Shown here piece after piece: positions 43,171 to 52,019 of a DNA stretch of 64,000 nucleotides (its first letter is position 1; each line of letters starts with the position of its first letter). This DNA comes from Lachnospiraceae bacterium. GTDB taxonomy: Bacteria; Bacillota; Clostridia; Lachnospirales; Lachnospiraceae. The DNA is taken from positions 186,001 to 250,000 of the forward strand of contig JAAVZU010000042.1 of NCBI GenBank assembly GCA_022791815.1, given 5' to 3'. The notes beneath the pieces were generated by a model, which searched no databases, was not told where the DNA came from, and was given only the letters and a program-made list of their open reading frames with translations. Position numbers and translations under genes: made by a program.

Positions 43171-44016
43171 CTACCTACTAAATTTTATAAGTTTTGCATT
43201 TACTAATTTTGCTGGATTATCAGGATTTTTTATTTCTACATCTACGATTTCTAAATTTACAGTCTTTAAAGATAAGTCTATTAATTCATGAATATTATCC
43301 AAAGAATTCCATTTTTCATAATCAATAATACACATAAAATTAAATTCCTTCGAATTATCTCTTTCATAAATATAATTAAATACTTTAAATGGATTCTCAA
43401 TACCCCACATACCTCTAACTCTCATGTATGTAATACCTAGTGGGTCTACTTTATTAATATGACCCAATTCTTTTGTTTCAGCAAACTGAACCCCTGATAT
43501 CGCTTCTACACCATTTTTTATTGTAGCCTTTATTCTGCTATAAACCTCATCTGAAGCACAATAATCTGTTCCATAAACAAAACATAAACTCTTTAATATA
43601 TTCTTATTTTTTTCTACAACACCAACTGCATATATCATGTCTTTTTCTGCCCAACATTCTGCTTGTCTACATGCTTTGGAAATCATCGAACTATTACTAT
43701 ATAATTTATGCTTTGGATAACTACTATTCAACGCTAATGCTGAATTTGGACTTTCAATTTTCTTTACCTCTATTGCATCTCCGTTCTTGAGCATAGCATC
43801 TGGCGGATTACTATTATTTCCAAGATACGAAAATACTTCACTTAATCTTCTATTTCTCTCTACTTCATTCAATTCAAAAGAATTTGCAAATAAATCCTTT
43901 ACATATTCTTCCAGAGCATCCCCCATATTATTTGCCCTATTTCTTGTCTTATAATAATTTACAAGTTGTGTAACTGGATTATTTACCAAATTAATAATTG
44001 CATTAATTATGTTCAT
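43171..44016 (-). CDS. NgoPII-type type II restriction endonuclease
   Basis: The 281-residue protein matches the NgoPII restriction enzyme family (PF09521) in its opening (MNIINAIINLVNNPVTQLVN then YYKTRNRANNMGDALEEYVK). A PD-(D/E)XK core follows with PPDAMLKNGDAIEVKKIE supplying D and E-x-K. R.NgoPII cuts GGCC, so the same site is predicted here. The adjacent C5 methylase supports this. The gene appears intact, without stops or missing catalytic residues. Confidence 0.9.
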   Translation of the reverse strand: MNIINAIINLVNNPVTQLVNYYKTRNRANNMGDALEEYVKDLFANSFELNEVERNRRLSEVFSYLGNNSNPPDAMLKNGDAIEVKKIESPNSALALNSSYPKHKLYSNSSMISKACRQAECWAEKDMIYAVGVVEKNKNILKSLCFVYGTDYCASDEVYSRIKATIKNGVEAISGVQFAETKELGHINKVDPLGITYMRVRGMWGIENPFKVFNYIYERDNSKEFNFMCIIDYEKWNSLDNIHELIDLSLKTVNLEIVDVEIKNPDNPAKLVNAKLIKFSR

Positions 44017-44159
44017 TTTTTTAATCCTTTCATTGTATTTTTCATTTATCCTTAATTTTCAATATCATAAACATTTTATTATGTATTAAAAACTTTACTC
44101 CTCATTTTTAATATGTAACCTTCTTTCATGATATATTTCTTAAATAGTAACACATAATT

Positions 44160-45161
44160 TTATAACAAATCATAAGTAGCAATTCCTCGAATTCTGCTAT
44201 TAATATCCCTATTCAATATACGGATGTAGTCATCTTTTTCTCCACTCTTTTGCTTGAATAAACGTTCTTCACAGTCATTAATAATTGCATCTTCCATTCC
44301 TGTTAGGTATTTAATATTTAATTTACTAAACCCAACTTCAATCATATTCATTATTGCATATTTTGCCATCCCTGTAGCTGTTAATCTTTTAAGATTTTCA
44401 TTTTCAGATTTAATAGCACTCAAATAAGTATCCAAAAACGTAGATGTAATAATTTTTCCATTCATATTTAAAAAAACTAATTGATTTTGAGGAATATCCC
44501 CTAATATTGAAAAATATTTTTGAATCTCATATGCTAAATCCTTTGGTAATTCTAACTGAACAAACCAATCGTCCATCTTTAAATGAATATTAAGGAAAAA
44601 TCCATCTTCAGAAAAATTAGATTTTTCAAAATAACGTACTTTTTCCAGCTTAAATCCATAAAGTAAAATTAACTTTGATATAATACTTCCTGCCCTACTT
44701 GCTATAGATTTTCTACAAGACGCAAAATAATTTAAGACTGCATTAACTTCCTCATTTCCTATTGGTTCAATTGTTTCTTTTTCTTTTAATACCTCGTTTT
44801 TTAATTTATCCTTCACTAAAGGCTTTAATTGCCCAAAAGGAATTATCACATATAAATTCCTATTATCATATCCATTAGGTATCATATACTGATTATAAAA
44901 TTTTGTAATTGCGTTCAAATATTTTTCTATTGCAGTAACACTATTTGCCTTAGAACTATTTCTAATATACCATACGCATGAATCAATAACATTCTCTCTT
45001 GAAAAATCATACTTCAAAAAATCTTCAACTGTTGTATTTTTTTCTTTATATTCATTTTGCAAAAACTGATATAGTGAATTATATAGTGCCACATAATCAG
45101 CAAATTTATCTTTAATTTCATTTGAAAACTCACTTATAACTTGTTCCAATCCATGAATCAT
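44160..45161 (-). CDS. Tyrosine-recombinase-like protein lacking catalytic residues
   Basis: The 333-residue protein follows the topology of a phage-type integrase: an N-terminal SAM-like helical domain (about 1-110), then a core with LILLYGFKLEKVRYFEKSNF where integrases have G-L-R-x-x-E-L. A strand region and an LTATGMAKYAIMNMIEVG segment follow where integrases have H-x-L-R-H-x-x-A. The Arg, His, Arg, His/Trp and Tyr expected for catalysis are replaced or absent. It starts the operon ahead of the nuclease and methylase genes and may be a DNA-binding accessory or controller. The fold assignment is by eye. Confidence 0.6.
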   Translation of the reverse strand: MIHGLEQVISEFSNEIKDKFADYVALYNSLYQFLQNEYKEKNTTVEDFLKYDFSRENVIDSCVWYIRNSSKANSVTAIEKYLNAITKFYNQYMIPNGYDNRNLYVIIPFGQLKPLVKDKLKNEVLKEKETIEPIGNEEVNAVLNYFASCRKSIASRAGSIISKLILLYGFKLEKVRYFEKSNFSEDGFFLNIHLKMDDWFVQLELPKDLAYEIQKYFSILGDIPQNQLVFLNMNGKIITSTFLDTYLSAIKSENENLKRLTATGMAKYAIMNMIEVGFSKLNIKYLTGMEDAIINDCEERLFKQKSGEKDDYIRILNRDINSRIRGIATYDLL

Positions 45162-45303
45162 GCCCTTCCTCCTTATGAATATTTAATTTTATTGTACTTA
45201 TTATCTTTAATTTTGTCAACCAAAACTCAATATCTCAAAATTTTTTAGCTATTTTCGCTCCCTCCACATAACAATCTCCAAAAAATTCTCCACATAACAT
45301 AAA

Positions 45304-45342
45304 AGTACCCTATATCAGCCACTTAGACTGATATAGAGCACC
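45304..45342 (-). terminator. Intrinsic terminator after prfA
   Basis: On the minus strand GCTCTATATCAG pairs with CTGATATAGGGTAC and is followed by TTTTATG. Confidence 0.75.
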
Positions 45343-45401
45343 TCATTTTTACATCCCATTATCTAATTTTCAATCTCACACCAATACTCGGGCTATCTCC
45401 T

Positions 45402-46475
45402 CTAAATATCCTGCATCTTCGCCAACTTTGCACTTTGGTCAGCTGCGATTAAATTATCCAAAATCTCTTGAATATCACCATTCAGCACTTCCTGCAAACG
45501 ATGGGAAGTAAATTTAATGCGATGGTCTGTGACACGTCCTTGAGGGAAATTGTAAGTACGAATCTTCTCAGAACGGTCACCTGTTCCTACCTGGCTTCTT
45601 CTTGCTTCTGCTTCTGCATCCTGTGCTTCTTGCAGCTTCAAGTCATACAAACGAGAACGAAGAACCTTAAGAGCCTTGTCCTTATTCTTTAGCTGGGATT
45701 TTTCATCTTGACAAGAGATTACAATTCCCGTAGGAATATGGGTCAAACGTACTGCGGAGTCTGTTGTATTGACACACTGTCCACCATTACCAGATGCACG
45801 GAACACATCAAACTTACAATCATTCATGTCAATTTCCACATCAACCTCTTCTGCTTCTGGCATAATTGCCACAGTTGCTGTAGAAGTATGAATACGTCCA
45901 CCAGATTCTGTCACTGGGATACGCTGTACACGATGCACTCCACTTTCATATTTTAACTTAGAATATGCACCATTTCCATTTATCATAAAGACTACTTCCT
46001 TAAAACCACCGATTCCATTCTCATTTAAACTAATCATCTCTGGTTTCCAACGGTTTTCTTCTGCAAAATGCACATACATTCTATACAATTCAGCCGCAAA
46101 TAATGCTGCCTCGTCGCCACCTGCTCCTGCACGGATTTCTACTACAACATTCTTCTCATCATTTGGATCCTTAGGTAGGAGAAGAATCCGAAGAGCATCT
46201 TCAATACTGCCCAAACGCTCTTTACAATCATTCAATTCCTCTTTTGCAAGTTCACGCATCTCCTCATCACTTTCTGTTTCCAAAAGTGCAAGACTGTCTT
46301 CAATGCCTTCCTTTGCCTGTTTATATTCTGTATATTTTTCTACAATTGGAGTAAGTTCTGCCTGTTCTTTCATCAGCTTGCGGTACAAATTCTGGTCATT
46401 TGCCACACCTGGCTCCCCAAGCTGGTTAAGAATCTCCTCCAACCGTTTTACCAAATCTTCTAACTTGTCAAACAT
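45402..46475 (-). CDS. prfA: Peptide chain release factor 1
   Basis: The 357-residue protein has the release-factor GGQ motif in [17 protein letters not shown], which triggers peptidyl-tRNA hydrolysis. The anticodon-like PxT motif for UAA/UAG recognition is present in [17 protein letters not shown]. Length is normal. It lies downstream of prmC on the same strand, and PrmC methylates the GGQ glutamine, so the pair is functional as well as positional. The last ~15 codons resemble the fragment at 41826, across the restriction-modification genes. Confidence 0.97.
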   Translation of the reverse strand: MFDKLEDLVKRLEEILNQLGEPGVANDQNLYRKLMKEQAELTPIVEKYTEYKQAKEGIEDSLALLETESDEEMRELAKEELNDCKERLGSIEDALRILLLPKDPNDEKNVVVEIRAGAGGDEAALFAAELYRMYVHFAEENRWKPEMISLNENGIGGFKEVVFMINGNGAYSKLKYESGVHRVQRIPVTESGGRIHTSTATVAIMPEAEEVDVEIDMNDCKFDVFRASGNGGQCVNTTDSAVRLTHIPTGIVISCQDEKSQLKNKDKALKVLRSRLYDLKLQEAQDAEAEARRSQVGTGDRSEKIRTYNFPQGRVTDHRIKFTSHRLQEVLNGDIQEILDNLIAADQSAKLAKMQDI

Positions 46476-46503
46476 GGTAATAACTTCCTTTCCTTATTCT
46501 CTA

Positions 46504-47334
46504 TTATTTAATCAACTGCCCAATAACAACTCTATCCAATCCTGCCAGATCTTTTACTATCTGGCATTCCAGAAACCCAGCCTTCTCCATTAACGAATAA
46601 ACAACTTCACCTTGGTTGTATCCTATTTCAAAACAAAGATATCCTCCTAATTCCAAATGCTCTCTGGACTCTATAATAATCCTTCGATAAAAATCTAATC
46701 CATCTTCACCGCCATCTAAAGCCATCTCTGGTTCATGGCAACGGACTTCCTCCATAAGAATTGGAATCTCATCTCTTTCAATATAAGGGGGATTGGATAC
46801 TATCACATCAAACTTTTCAGAAACTTTATCGAATAAGTCACTTTGAAGCCAATTTACTTTACTGCCCAAACGCTTGCCATTCTCTCTTGCAACAGCTAAA
46901 GCATCTATAGATATATCCACACCCATAGCATATTGTGGTTTACACAATTGTTCCATGCTCAAAATAATACATCCTGAACCAGTACACATATCTAGTATCC
47001 GCCTACCCTTTGCAAGTTTGGCTGCCTCTTCTACCAAAATCTCTGTATCCTGTCTTGGAATCAGTACATGTTCATTTACCAAAAAAGAAAATCCCATAAA
47101 CTCTTGTTCACCAGTAATGTGCTGCAAGGGTACTCTGTTCTTTCTTATAGAAATTGCAGAAAAAAAAGCTTCTTCCTCTTCTTTTGTTACTGCTCTTTGC
47201 TTATTTAATAGATATTCCATCCGGTTAATATGCAAGGTATATTCTAACAAGTACATAACATTAATCTGTGCTTCTGGTACATCAGCAGATTCTAATGCTT
47301 TGATTCCCTTTGTTACTAACTCTTCTATTGTCAT
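46504..47334 (-). CDS. prmC: Release factor glutamine methyltransferase
   Basis: The 276-residue protein has an N-terminal helical domain and an AdoMet-binding domain with ILDMCTGSGCIILS and the catalytic NPPY motif (VSNPPYIERDEIP). PrmC methylates the GGQ glutamine of release factors. The ATG at 47334 has GAGGA at correct spacing, so the frame extension to 47367 is not used. It is 28 bases upstream of prfA. A full-length intergenic repeat lies just upstream of the gene. Confidence 0.95.
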   Translation of the reverse strand: MTIEELVTKGIKALESADVPEAQINVMYLLEYTLHINRMEYLLNKQRAVTKEEEEAFFSAISIRKNRVPLQHITGEQEFMGFSFLVNEHVLIPRQDTEILVEEAAKLAKGRRILDMCTGSGCIILSMEQLCKPQYAMGVDISIDALAVARENGKRLGSKVNWLQSDLFDKVSEKFDVIVSNPPYIERDEIPILMEEVRCHEPEMALDGGEDGLDFYRRIIIESREHLELGGYLCFEIGYNQGEVVYSLMEKAGFLECQIVKDLAGLDRVVIGQLIK

Positions 47335-47403
47335 AAAATTTTCCTCATTCAAAAATGCCATTAGCATTCTTGTGTGGTATGCAGTTCATCTTTACTAACA
47401 AAA

Positions 47404-47543
47404 TGTAACAGTTTAGCCAAAGGCTGCTCTGTTACGAAAAATTGAGCAAGCATTGCATTATAAATTGCCCAATTCTAATCTTGTAATAATCTTTCTTACA
47501 GTCTTGCAAAGTGGAGTGTGCAAGACCTGACTGAACTGTTACA
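47404..47543. repeat. Full-length ~140-bp structured intergenic repeat (copy 3)
   Basis: TGTAACAGTTTAG (47404-47416) and CTGAACTGTTACA (47531-47543) are inverted ends with one mismatch. Inside are GTAACAG/CTGTTAC closing a CCAAAGG hairpin, AATTGAGCAA/TTGCCCAATT, and TCTTGCA/TGCAAGA. The order of three hairpins between inverted ends is the same as in the other full copies. Confidence 0.7.
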
Positions 47544-47691
47544 ACAAGATACAAACCCACACATTTACAGTTCCACTAAAAATCATATCATTCAACATAT
47601 AATAGTGAGTTCATGTTTTTTTTAATAAAAAACTAAATTTTTTATATTTTAAATAACATAATATCATTAATCAATTTTTAAATGTTTATAA

Positions 47692-49059
47692 CTATTCAAA
47701 AAATTTATCCAATGCACTAAGAATTTCGTCTTCAACATCTTCCTTTTCTGCATCCTCAAGGATACTATCCCGACGAAGTTCTTCTACAGGCTGCCTTGGA
47801 CGTCTTACTTTGTCAGCCTTCTTTACAGCAGCTACTCTGCTATGTATATTTTTTCTTTTAGATTCTTTTTTCTTTTTTTCTTCTTTTTCCTGAATAATCT
47901 CTTCCATGGTGGTTTCTGCATCTGATTTCTCTTTTACAGGCTTTGGAGTATCTCGGAAAAATGCACCTCTTCTTGTTGTTGCATCTGCTCTTTTTAGTGG
48001 TGCTACCTTAGCAACCGCTACTGGATCAGACTTTGAAGCAGATTTCTTCTTATTTTGTTTCTTATTCTCTTTCTCTTCTTCTATAGTTACTTTGGGAGCT
48101 AACTGACGATTACTCTTTTTCTCTTCTTTTTCTCTTTCCACCTCTGCAATATATGACTTCCAATCAAATACTGCTTCTACAGAACAAATAGCAATCTCTA
48201 TCATATCAATTCCTGGTTCTCTTGTAGTAAGTGCCTGCATCCACATGCCAGGACGGCTTATAATCTTAGTAAATAAATTGTCATATTTTCCAGTAAAACG
48301 TATAAATTCATAAGAAACTCCTGCAATCACAGGCACAAGTAAAATACGGAATAAAATACGAAGTGCAGGGTTATCCACACGAATAAACATAAAGAATATA
48401 ATACTTATAATCATTACATAAAGCATAAAACTGGTTCCACAACGACGATGTTCTTTTGATTGTTTACTTACATTCTCTATAGTAAGTTCCAATCCGTTCT
48501 CCACACAATTTATTGTTTTATGCTCTGCTCCATGATACATATAAACTCTGCGGATATCTTTTGTTAGGGAAATACAAAAAACGTATAAAATAAAGATACC
48601 AAGACGTAAACCGCCTTCTACTAATGCCTGCATCCATGATTCCTTAACTATTACTGCTAATTTCTCTGTTAAAAACCAAGGCAATACCATAAAAATACCA
48701 ATTGCCAGTAAAACTGCAACTATTACTGTAATTCCCATAGCAACAGATTCTGCCTTATCTTTAAACAAGGCAGAAGTTGCTTTTTCAAGCTTGTCTTGTT
48801 TTTCGGCTTCATCTTCTTCATAGAATCCTGCTGAAAAAGTCAATGTCTTCATTCCTAAACTTAAAGACTCCACAAAGGCTACTATACCTCTGAGAATAGG
48901 TAGTTTTAAAAATGTATATTTTTCTGAAATACTGTGATATTCCTGCTTATCTATAACAACTTCATTATTGGGCTTTCTCACTGCAACTGCATATTGTTCC
49001 TTGTTCTTCATCATAACGCCTTCAATAACAGCCTGTCCGCCAATTCCTGAACTCCTCAA
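47692..49059 (-). CDS. DUF1385 membrane protein (YqhQ-like) with extended charged tail
   Basis: The 455-residue protein begins with the DUF1385 hallmark GIGGQAVIEGVMMKN, then has about four membrane segments and the YHGAEHKTINCVENG motif. Function is not established, although the gene is commonly linked to prmC and prfA. The C-terminal ~130 residues are unusually rich in Lys and Glu with low-complexity EEKKKK runs, beyond the normal domain. Translation starts at a TTG (49059) with GGTGAG upstream. Confidence 0.88.
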   Translation of the reverse strand: MRSSGIGGQAVIEGVMMKNKEQYAVAVRKPNNEVVIDKQEYHSISEKYTFLKLPILRGIVAFVESLSLGMKTLTFSAGFYEEDEAEKQDKLEKATSALFKDKAESVAMGITVIVAVLLAIGIFMVLPWFLTEKLAVIVKESWMQALVEGGLRLGIFILYVFCISLTKDIRRVYMYHGAEHKTINCVENGLELTIENVSKQSKEHRRCGTSFMLYVMIISIIFFMFIRVDNPALRILFRILLVPVIAGVSYEFIRFTGKYDNLFTKIISRPGMWMQALTTREPGIDMIEIAICSVEAVFDWKSYIAEVEREKEEKKSNRQLAPKVTIEEEKENKKQNKKKSASKSDPVAVAKVAPLKRADATTRRGAFFRDTPKPVKEKSDAETTMEEIIQEKEEKKKKESKRKNIHSRVAAVKKADKVRRPRQPVEELRRDSILEDAEKEDVEDEILSALDKFFE

Positions 49060-49098
49060 ATGTATCTCACCACTTTCTATTGGTTAGTATCATTACAG

Positions 49099-49147
49099 AA
49101 AAAGGTCACAAAATCCAGTCTCAAATCTACTGAGTTTCGTGACCTTT
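49099..49147 (-). terminator. Intrinsic terminator after rpmE
   Basis: On the minus strand AAAGGTCACGAAA pairs with TTTTGTGACCTTT, followed by TTCTG. It separates rpmE from the DUF1385 gene. Confidence 0.75.
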
Positions 49148-49240
49148 CCCTACATATCACATAGCTACAATCAAGTACACTTTAATGAAAAATGCATACT
49201 TGTTATAACATACGGGGTTTTATTGAAACTAAACCTTATA

Positions 49241-49444
49241 CTATTTGTTTAAACCATATCTACGATTGAACTTATCAATAGCTCCACGTGCCTGGATAGC
49301 TTTCTGTTGTCCTGTGTAGAACGAATGACACTTAGAACAAATTTCTACATGTACATTCTCCTTTGTAGATCCTGTTACAAATGTGTTGCCACAGTTACAA
49401 GTTACTGTAGCCTGATAATAGTCTGGATGTATTCCTTCTCTCAT
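49241..49444 (-). CDS. rpmE: 50S ribosomal protein L31
   Basis: The 67-residue protein is L31 of the zinc-binding (C+) type, with CNC in [10 protein letters not shown] and the CSKCH pair. It has the family end [11 protein letters not shown]. The zinc form is usually used when zinc is sufficient. AGAGGTGAA precedes the ATG. Its position next to DUF1385, prmC and prfA is the common Firmicute order. Confidence 0.97.
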   Translation of the reverse strand: MREGIHPDYYQATVTCNCGNTFVTGSTKENVHVEICSKCHSFYTGQQKAIQARGAIDKFNRRYGLNK

Positions 49445-49554
49445 GTTTTCACCTCTTCTATCGGTCCCAACCGATTGTATTTCTAAATTATAAACAGCTT
49501 TTTCATTATAGCATAGCCTTACAACTATTGCAATAGATTTTTTACAATTACTCG

Positions 49555-50418
49555 TTACTCTCCTCCAAGCTTCAAAGCTCCAAAGATGCCCACTATTAAA
49601 ACTAACAAACCCGTTAATATAGATACTACACCAAAATTAGCCACAAAACTATCCCAATTCATAAGTACAATGGCAACTGGCGATGCCACAATCAATCCAA
49701 TAATACAACTATATGCTACAGTTGGTGCTTTTTCAAATAGTAATTCTACAAGTTTTGCAATAGCGAAAATACCAATAATTGCACCAACTGCAACAGGAAT
49801 AAGTACACCACATCCAGTTAAAATCCCTGGTATGTCAAAATGAATCAGCGCTTTTACCATATCATTGATAGTCTCAATAATGACTTGGTAATACCCCATA
49901 ATCATAAGCATCATAGAACCACTAACCCCTGGTATAACCATAGTTGCTGCTGCCACAATTCCCACACCAAATAGTTTTATACAGTTCACAAAACCAAATG
50001 TCACATCTGCAGCCTGCCCTTCTGTTTCCCCAAGAGCAGCAAGCCCTACAACCAATACAAAAAATATAATAAATCCCAAAATGGCACCTATTCCTAATTT
50101 CTTTCCTTTTATCTGGTTCATCATCATCGGAAGTCCTCCTACAATTAAACCAATAAAAAGCAGATTCGTCTGAATTGGAATAAATGTAAACATCTTCTCA
50201 ATTACAGCAGATAAAAGCACTACTCCCAAAGCTGCCCCCAGAATAATCGGTGCTACAAACTTAACACTTTTCTTAAATTCTTTAAATAAATGAGTCAAAC
50301 AATGTATTAACTTATCATAAATACCCATAGAAACCATCATGGTTCCTCCACTTACCCCTGGAATCGCATTGGCAATTCCAATAACCATACCTTTTAAAAT
50401 ACTTTTTACTAATTCCAT
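49555..50418 (-). CDS. DUF368 family membrane protein
   Basis: The 287-residue protein has about eight membrane segments and two IPGVSGGT-like repeats ([13 protein letters not shown] and [13 protein letters not shown]), which identify the DUF368 family. Recent work on relatives (PopT/UptA-type proteins) links DUF368 to undecaprenyl-phosphate translocation in cell-wall recycling; whether this member does so is inference. The ATG at 50418 has GGAGG five bases upstream. An intergenic repeat lies directly upstream. Confidence 0.88.
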   Translation of the reverse strand: MELVKSILKGMVIGIANAIPGVSGGTMMVSMGIYDKLIHCLTHLFKEFKKSVKFVAPIILGAALGVVLLSAVIEKMFTFIPIQTNLLFIGLIVGGLPMMMNQIKGKKLGIGAILGFIIFFVLVVGLAALGETEGQAADVTFGFVNCIKLFGVGIVAAATMVIPGVSGSMMLMIMGYYQVIIETINDMVKALIHFDIPGILTGCGVLIPVAVGAIIGIFAIAKLVELLFEKAPTVAYSCIIGLIVASPVAIVLMNWDSFVANFGVVSILTGLLVLIVGIFGALKLGGE

Positions 50419-50434
50419 AAAAACCTCCATTCTC

Positions 50435-50594
50435 TATAACTGTTCAAAACCACGAACAGCTACCACTCTTTTTAGTAAAACGAAGTGCCGCCTTTGGCTG
50501 CAATATCATGATTGAAAGTCATTTGGTTACATTTTATTTCAATCTATAACAGCTCAAAGCTCCTAGTTCTTTCAGACTTACATAAAATGTAACC
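50435..50594. repeat. Related structured intergenic repeat (divergent copy)
   Basis: It opens with the hairpin CTGTTCAAAACCACGAACAG, similar to the terminal hairpin of the 606 and 58758 elements. Then come GATTGAAA/TTTCAATC and a perfect 12-bp pair GGTTACATTTTA/TAAAATGTAACC (50525-50536, 50583-50594). It lies between two co-directional transporter genes. Confidence 0.6.
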
Positions 50595-50611
50595 ATATAA
50601 TAGGACTTTCC

Positions 50612-51553
50612 TTATAAATTTGTCATAAGATATGCAAAGTACCCTGTATAACAAAGCAACATCAAAACTCCTACTGGTCTTTTTAACATTCTTGTACGAA
50701 GAACACCAAGCAGTAATAAAACTCCTGCTCCAATCATAACAAAACCATCCACAAAGAAACTCTTTAATACATATTCTACAGGTGTAATCATAGCTGTAAT
50801 GCCAGTTACAAATAAAATATTAAATATATTACTTCCTACAATATTACCAATTGCAATATCTGCCTTTCCTTTTCTTGCAGCGGTTATGGAAGTTACCAGC
50901 TCTGGAAGGGAAGTTCCGAATGCCACAATGGTAAGTCCGATAAAGCTCTTGCTCATGCCAAATACTGTTGCAATAGCTGATGCAGCATCTACAACAAAAT
51001 CACTTCCTACTACAATCAATGCTGCTCCACCAATCGTTGCAACAACCAATAACCATATTGGTTTCTCTTTGTGTTCCTCTTGTACCTCTTCCTTTCCTTT
51101 TTTTGCCATGTATAACAAATAAGCCATATAAATACAAAAAAAACTTCCTAAAATTACTCCCTCTGTACGTGTAATCACTTCTCCAGTATATCCAAGAATC
51201 ACCATTAACACAGAAATACCAATCATAAATGGTAATTCAATTTGTAAAGTAGATTTTTGAATTGCTACTGAGACAATAACAGCTGTTATACCCAGAATCA
51301 CAAGAATATTCATAATATTGCTTCCCATTACATTTCCTACTGTTAAATCTGCACTGCCTCCTAATGCTGCTGTGATACTTACAGCAGCTTCTGGCGCACT
51401 GGTTCCCATTGCTACAATAGTAAGTCCAATCACCAATTGTGGAATCCCAAATTTGCCCGCTATTCCGGCTGCACCCTCCACAAAAAAGTCTGCACCCTTT
51501 ACTAACATCACAAAACCTATAACTAATAAAACAGCCTGTATCAGTATCTCCAT
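50612..51553 (-). CDS. Calcium/sodium antiporter (CaCA family, YrbG-like)
   Basis: The 313-residue protein has ten membrane segments in two inverted halves. Each half carries alpha-repeat motifs: GTSAPEAAVS with GNVMGSNIMNIL in the first, GTSLPELVTS with GNIVGSNIFNIL in the second. These glutamate- and asparagine-bearing repeats bind the transported cations. Members exchange Ca2+ for Na+ across the membrane. It lies 32 bases after a 54-codon membrane protein gene on the same strand. Confidence 0.94.
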   Translation of the reverse strand: MEILIQAVLLVIGFVMLVKGADFFVEGAAGIAGKFGIPQLVIGLTIVAMGTSAPEAAVSITAALGGSADLTVGNVMGSNIMNILVILGITAVIVSVAIQKSTLQIELPFMIGISVLMVILGYTGEVITRTEGVILGSFFCIYMAYLLYMAKKGKEEVQEEHKEKPIWLLVVATIGGAALIVVGSDFVVDAASAIATVFGMSKSFIGLTIVAFGTSLPELVTSITAARKGKADIAIGNIVGSNIFNILFVTGITAMITPVEYVLKSFFVDGFVMIGAGVLLLLGVLRTRMLKRPVGVLMLLCYTGYFAYLMTNL

Positions 51554-51585
51554 AATTCAATTACCTCCTTTACCTTTTCTTCATA

Positions 51586-51750
51586 TTATTCCATTGGATC
51601 TATTGTCATTTCTACTGTAGGACTGGGATTAGGCACATCTTCTACCTCTGTATTTTGGTTCTTCCAAATCATAAAAGTTACAATTCCAATCATTATAAAA
51701 AAACAAATCACAGCCATAGCACGGTTCCATCGTTTCTCTTCGTCTTCCAT
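51586..51750 (-). CDS. 54-residue single-pass membrane protein
   Basis: This short gene starts at the ATG at 51750 with AAGGAGG upstream and ends in TAA at 51586-51588. The product has a charged N-terminus (EDEEKRWNRAM), one membrane segment (about 12-30) and an acidic, proline-containing tail. I recognise no family. It is the first gene of a pair with the CaCA antiporter and lies just downstream of the DnaA-box cluster. Confidence 0.7.
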   Translation of the reverse strand: MEDEEKRWNRAMAVICFFIMIGIVTFMIWKNQNTEVEDVPNPSPTVEMTIDPME

Positions 51751-51856
51751 ATCAGTTTTCCTCCTTTATCTGGAAAGTCTAAATAAACAACTTTCATTTA
51801 TCCTAAATTATTTACAACTTATATTGCAAACATGTAGATTTTATAAATACATCCAC

Positions 51857-51950
51857 TTATCCATAGGTTATCCACATATTTTCCACAAAATGTGGATATA
51901 ATCCACTGGGTTATGCACATTATCCACATTTATAGGTAAAGTTTTCCACA
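51857..51950. promoter_or_regulatory. Cluster of seven DnaA-box-like 9-mers
   Basis: Three consensus boxes (TTATCCACA at 51868 and 51920; TTATGCACA at 51911) and four one-mismatch boxes (TTATCCATA 51857, TTTTCCACA 51879 and 51942, inverted TGTGGATAT 51891) lie within 94 bases. The first three start 11 bases apart, about one helical turn. No dnaA, dnaN or recF gene is adjacent, so this resembles a DnaA-binding cluster away from the origin rather than an origin. Confidence 0.75.
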
Positions 51951-52019
51951 AAAGTGGACATTTTTTTCACTTTTTATCCTATATCATATAGGTGAATGCC
52001 TGTTTCCTCTTTTCTATCT

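Noticed and set aside
42166-45161. A larger phage-defence island
   Set aside because: Only the three RM-associated genes are present; flanking genes are housekeeping or redox functions, and no other defence families were recognised.
46874-47398. 174-codon plus-strand reading frame opposite prmC
   Set aside because: PrmC is certain on the other strand, and this frame has no protein-family features.
51857-51950. Possible chromosomal origin of replication at the DnaA-box cluster
   Set aside because: No dnaA, dnaN, recF or clear unwinding element is adjacent; a secondary DnaA-binding cluster is the more modest reading.
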